Part shown: positions 5,941 to 7,617 of the stretch, in pieces
Numbering within the stretch: the first letter of the stretch is position 1
Layout of the letters: every line of letters begins with the position of its first letter
Assembly (NCBI GenBank): GCA_003152255.1
Contig: PLZT01000651.1
Coordinates: forward strand, 25,984 to 33,600
DNA length: 7,617 bases
Source of the DNA: Methylocystaceae bacterium
GTDB taxonomy: Bacteria > Pseudomonadota > Alphaproteobacteria > Rhizobiales > Beijerinckiaceae
Direction: 5' to 3'
Notes under the pieces: model-generated
Databases searched by the model: none
What the model was told of the DNA's origin: nothing
What the model saw: only the letters and a program-made list of their open reading frames with translations
Translations under genes and position numbers: made by a program

Positions 5941-6339
5941 TCACAGCTTGAGCTGCTTAATGCGCGTACTCTTCATGGGGAGTTCAAACATCGCCCCGCC
6001 TTCCATGCGAGTCGCCAAGTCAGCAATGCCGTCCCATAACGCAAGCAACCGTTCGGCTTGCTTTGTCACTTTGCTCTTGTAAAGAGCCGGAGCCATGAAG
6101 AAGCCGATCAGCTTTGATTTGCGAAAGGCATGGAGTTCAGCCCTATTCCGGGTGATGCGACGGTCTGCAGATATGATTATCCAACGCCCCTCGCGATTCA
6201 GCGCATCGATCCATTCGATGTCAGTGACGCGCGGGCCGAATTTTCGGCGGAGGTGAATGATTTCGTGTTCTCCTGCGAAAAGAGCATGGAAGGCTCTGGC
6301 GAGCGTCGGGGGAAGGTGCTCGTCGAAAAGGACTTTCAC
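5941..6339 (-). CDS. PIN-like (DUF5615 family) toxin, VapC45-like
   Basis: The 132-residue protein begins (M)KVLFDEHLPPTLARAF, the DUF5615 signature. PIN-like proteins of this group are predicted metal-dependent ribonucleases that act as type II toxins. Acidic residues in expected places are Asp6-Glu7 at the end of the first strand, Asp40 in VTDIEW and Asp59 in IISADRR. A basic stretch RRITRNR (60-66) and a C-terminal part with KQAERLLALW and MFELPMK follow. The start is GTG at 6339-6337, overlapping the antitoxin stop as GTGA, so translation is probably coupled. Its length and position after a DUF433 partner match what I recall of Mycobacterium VapC45 (Rv2019). Nuclease activity is inferred from family; no RNA target can be deduced. 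The end of the gene faces the tRNA-Gly terminator. Confidence 0.82.
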   Translation of the reverse strand: MKVLFDEHLPPTLARAFHALFAGEHEIIHLRRKFGPRVTDIEWIDALNREGRWIIISADRRITRNRAELHAFRKSKLIGFFMAPALYKSKVTKQAERLLALWDGIADLATRMEGGAMFELPMKSTRIKQLKL

Positions 6340-7043
6340 GCCGCAAGCAAGGATTCTTCGAACTTCACAGCATCGCGGATGACATGGGCTGTGACGTCGT
6401 AAAGCTTGGCGACCTGCTCGACTGAACCCTCGATCTTTACCGCCTCGGCGAGCACAACCGTAGGAACGCCGAATTCAGCAGCTATCGGTTGGCCGAAGGC
6501 GCGGGTCGGGTCGACCACAATCGTGTCCCTTCCATCGAATGGGCGCCACCGTGCGACCGCATCGTCGGAAATATCGAGGTCTTTGAAACTGCGCTCGATG
6601 ACATGTTTGAACACATACTGACGCTGTTTCAGGTCAAGCAGTTCCGCTTCTCCGGACTGCTTAAGACCATCCAAAAAAATCGTGCGACCGTCAGTTTTGA
6701 AACGCCTGGTGGAAAAAGGTCGATCATCCTGAGCGCATTCACGTGCGTATGCGAGACAATTGCGGATGGTCTTCAACCCCAACCCAGCCTCTTTGAACGC
6801 CTGCACAAACCGGAGCTCAATCAGGTCACGAAACCCAAGCTCGATATGGTCGTCCAGTTTAGGAATTTGCGGCGTCCAAAGCGGGGCGATATCCACCTTC
6901 TCGCCGCAGTTCTGGTGCGAATATCCCCCGAGCCACCGCCGAATATTGATGGCAGGTGCTTTTGTTAGGCGCGCGGCCTCTGGCACGGTGTAAAATCCGA
7001 TACCGAGAGGAATATCGTCGGGGCGCCGGCGCGTCGTCTTCAT
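6336..7043 (-). CDS. HTH-DUF433 antitoxin, VapB45-like
   Basis: The 235-residue protein has two parts. The N-terminal part carries a MerR-like helix-turn-helix, FYTVPEAARLTKAPAINIRR (17-36), and a second helical DNA-binding-like segment at 66-100 (FRDLIELRFVQAFKEAGLGL). The C-terminal part (about 170-232, from RDTIVVDPTRAFGQP through VEQVAKLYDVTAHVIRDAVKF) is a DUF433 domain, the standard partner of DUF5615 toxins. It probably neutralises the toxin by direct binding and represses its own promoter. The gene precedes the toxin and overlaps it by four bases. The size agrees with my recollection of VapB45 (Rv2018, about 239 residues). The ATG at 7043 lacks a strong ribosome binding site, but the HTH requires a start near here. 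The sequence looks less GC-biased than the housekeeping genes to the left, consistent with transfer. Confidence 0.82.
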   Translation of the reverse strand: MKTTRRRPDDIPLGIGFYTVPEAARLTKAPAINIRRWLGGYSHQNCGEKVDIAPLWTPQIPKLDDHIELGFRDLIELRFVQAFKEAGLGLKTIRNCLAYARECAQDDRPFSTRRFKTDGRTIFLDGLKQSGEAELLDLKQRQYVFKHVIERSFKDLDISDDAVARWRPFDGRDTIVVDPTRAFGQPIAAEFGVPTVVLAEAVKIEGSVEQVAKLYDVTAHVIRDAVKFEESLLAA

Positions 7044-7044
7044 G

Positions 7045-7074
7045 CCCGAAGCTATACGACGATCCGAAAGCTAT
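7045..7074. promoter_or_regulatory. Direct repeat just upstream of the antitoxin gene, candidate operator
   Basis: CCCGAAGCTAT (7045-7055) and CCGAAAGCTAT (7064-7074) are near-identical copies in the same orientation, about two helical turns apart. They lie directly upstream of the antitoxin ATG (7043), where an autorepressing antitoxin would bind. A clear sigma70 promoter is not obvious. The repeat is seen; operator function is inferred from location and from the HTH in the antitoxin. Confidence 0.35.
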
Positions 7075-7137
7075 GCCCATAGGGAACGTCATTCCGACTG
7101 GCGCGCCGCGGCACTTGTTGCCGGCAACCCGATTTCT

Positions 7138-7161
7138 CCCGTTTCAGAACGCAGAAACGGG
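7138..7161. repeat. 8-bp perfect inverted repeat in the gap upstream of the antitoxin gene
   Basis: CCCGTTTC (7138-7145) and GAAACGGG (7154-7161) are exact complements around an eight-base loop. The site lies about 95 bases upstream of the antitoxin start. There is no T-run on either side, so it is not a typical terminator. The remaining sequence from 7075 to 7256 shows no convincing gene. Confidence 0.35.
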
Positions 7162-7256
7162 CCGCCCATACATCCAAGGTCGGCCCGCTTCGTGGCGTCT
7201 GGTTGTGCAACCGTTCGCTTGCTCAAAGAATAGGCGAGGCGATTCGCGGTCGCAAG

Positions 7257-7617
7257 ATGTCCGTCCGCGCGGGAGGAAGTCGGGGTGTCATTTCTGGAAA
7301 CGAGACCCCCTATGTGGTTCGTCCGCGCGCGCAAGAGCGCCGCCTTGGCGAATGCATCCGCGTGCAGAAGGAGACCGTGGGGCTTGGTAAGACTGGCCCA
7401 AAATTACCTTCCGAAAAAGAAGGCAACTCACGCGTCTCTCTGACCGATGCTGGCATAGACCATAAGCTATCTCATCGCGCGCAAAAGCTCGCCGCTGTGC
7501 CGGATGCGCCAGGTGCGAACAATGAGCGCGCCCAAGCCGAGGCGAGAGATATCCGTCGCCATGGTCACGCCTCGCTTTCCGGTGGTGTGCCAGCGGCGCT
7601 AATATCGCGGGCAATGT
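7257..7617 (+). pseudogene. Fragment of a phage/plasmid-associated protein family, runs off right edge
   Basis: This plus-strand frame is open from 7083 to the window edge; the first in-frame ATG is at 7257, without a ribosome binding site. From about 7326 to 7508 it reads RAQERRLGECIRVQKETVGL, then a polar linker, then SLTDAGIDHKLSHRAQKLAA and VPDA. That succession (R-x-x-R-R-LGE, QKxTVGL, LxxAGIDxKLSxRAQKLAAVP) is one I recall from uncharacterised proteins on prophages, plasmids and islands, sometimes near DNA methylase or ParB-like genes. In those proteins a longer helical N-terminus precedes RRLGE and an FE-rich helix follows VP. Here both flanks look unrelated (a Gly/Arg-rich lead-in and a low-complexity tail), suggesting truncation at both ends or decay. 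It could still be a divergent intact gene, since its 3' end is outside the window. No function is assigned. Confidence 0.45.
7467..7562 (-). CDS. Possible small minus-strand ORF near the right edge
   Basis: An ATG at 7562-7560 opens 31 codons (MATDISRLGLGALIVRTWRI, then ten more residues ending RAMR and a TAG stop). It has an AGCGAGG ribosome binding site seven bases upstream. It starts two bases after the TGA (7567-7565) of another minus-strand frame that enters from the right edge and ends TPPESEA, an operon-like spacing. The C-terminal third overlaps the conserved part of the plus-strand fragment, so both cannot be intact at that point. It may be the truncated start of a gene whose remainder was lost. 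The family is not recognised. Confidence 0.25.
   Translation of the reverse strand: MATDISRLGLGALIVRTWRIRHSGELLRAMR

Noticed and set aside
6489..6968. 159-residue plus-strand frame across the antitoxin gene
   Set aside because: It is antisense to the HTH-DUF433 gene, which has coherent domains and a coupled partner; this frame has neither.
7288..7614. 108-residue minus-strand open frame at the right edge
   Set aside because: The product is Arg/His/Ala-rich with no recognisable motif, and it is antisense to the plus-strand frame with family-like motifs.
1..7617. CRISPR array, rRNA or insertion sequence
   Set aside because: No regularly spaced repeats, rRNA-like stretches, transposase motifs or terminal inverted repeats were seen on either strand.

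Overview
The window is GC-rich chromosomal DNA, most likely from an alphaproteobacterium of the Rhizobiales/Hyphomicrobiales. The evidence is codon use, the character of the housekeeping proteins (YebC/PmpR, an IspA-type prenyl synthase, a DegP/DegQ-type protease, L19), a DUF1345 membrane protein, and an intergenic palindromic element built like the mosaic repeats known from rhizobia. A methanotroph-like or other Beijerinckiaceae/Methylocystaceae host would fit, but the sequence alone does not fix the genus.

Layout. Positions 1-602 (minus) hold the N-terminal 200 residues of a LOG-family nucleotide-hydrolase-like protein that runs off the left edge. It is transcribed divergently from yebC/pmpR (722-1468, plus). 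A 27-residue single-span membrane protein with a strong ribosome binding site lies on the minus strand at 1508-1591. An IspA-type polyprenyl diphosphate synthase (1746-2678) is followed after 11 bases by a DUF1345 membrane protein (2690-3406), probably as one operon. A mosaic palindromic repeat (3437-3538) fills the convergent gap and supplies the stop codon of the next gene. On the minus strand, rplS (5483-5094, GTG start) and the periplasmic serine protease gene (4983-3535) read in the same direction, separated by a GC-rich hairpin. A tRNA-Gly(GCC) gene (5702-5776, plus) with its own intrinsic terminator closes the housekeeping part.

From about 5830 to the right edge the character changes. 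Base composition looks more mixed, the coding appears accessory, and there are broken reading frames. A two-gene toxin-antitoxin module reads on the minus strand (HTH plus DUF433 antitoxin at 7043-6336, PIN-like DUF5615 toxin at 6339-5941, GTGA overlap). Its arrangement and sizes match those I recall for mycobacterial VapBC45. Further right a plus-strand frame resembles a phage/plasmid-associated protein family but lacks a convincing start and seems to lose similarity near 7508. Small minus-strand frames begin close to that point. This looks like an accessory segment attached 3' of a tRNA gene, with gene debris around the TA module. No integrase is visible.

I did not find a clearly new multi-gene system. 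The points most worth a second look are the unlisted 27-residue membrane protein, the repeat that supplies a stop codon, the VapBC45-like module with a paired direct repeat in its promoter region, and the gene fragments and apparent junction at 7257-7617.
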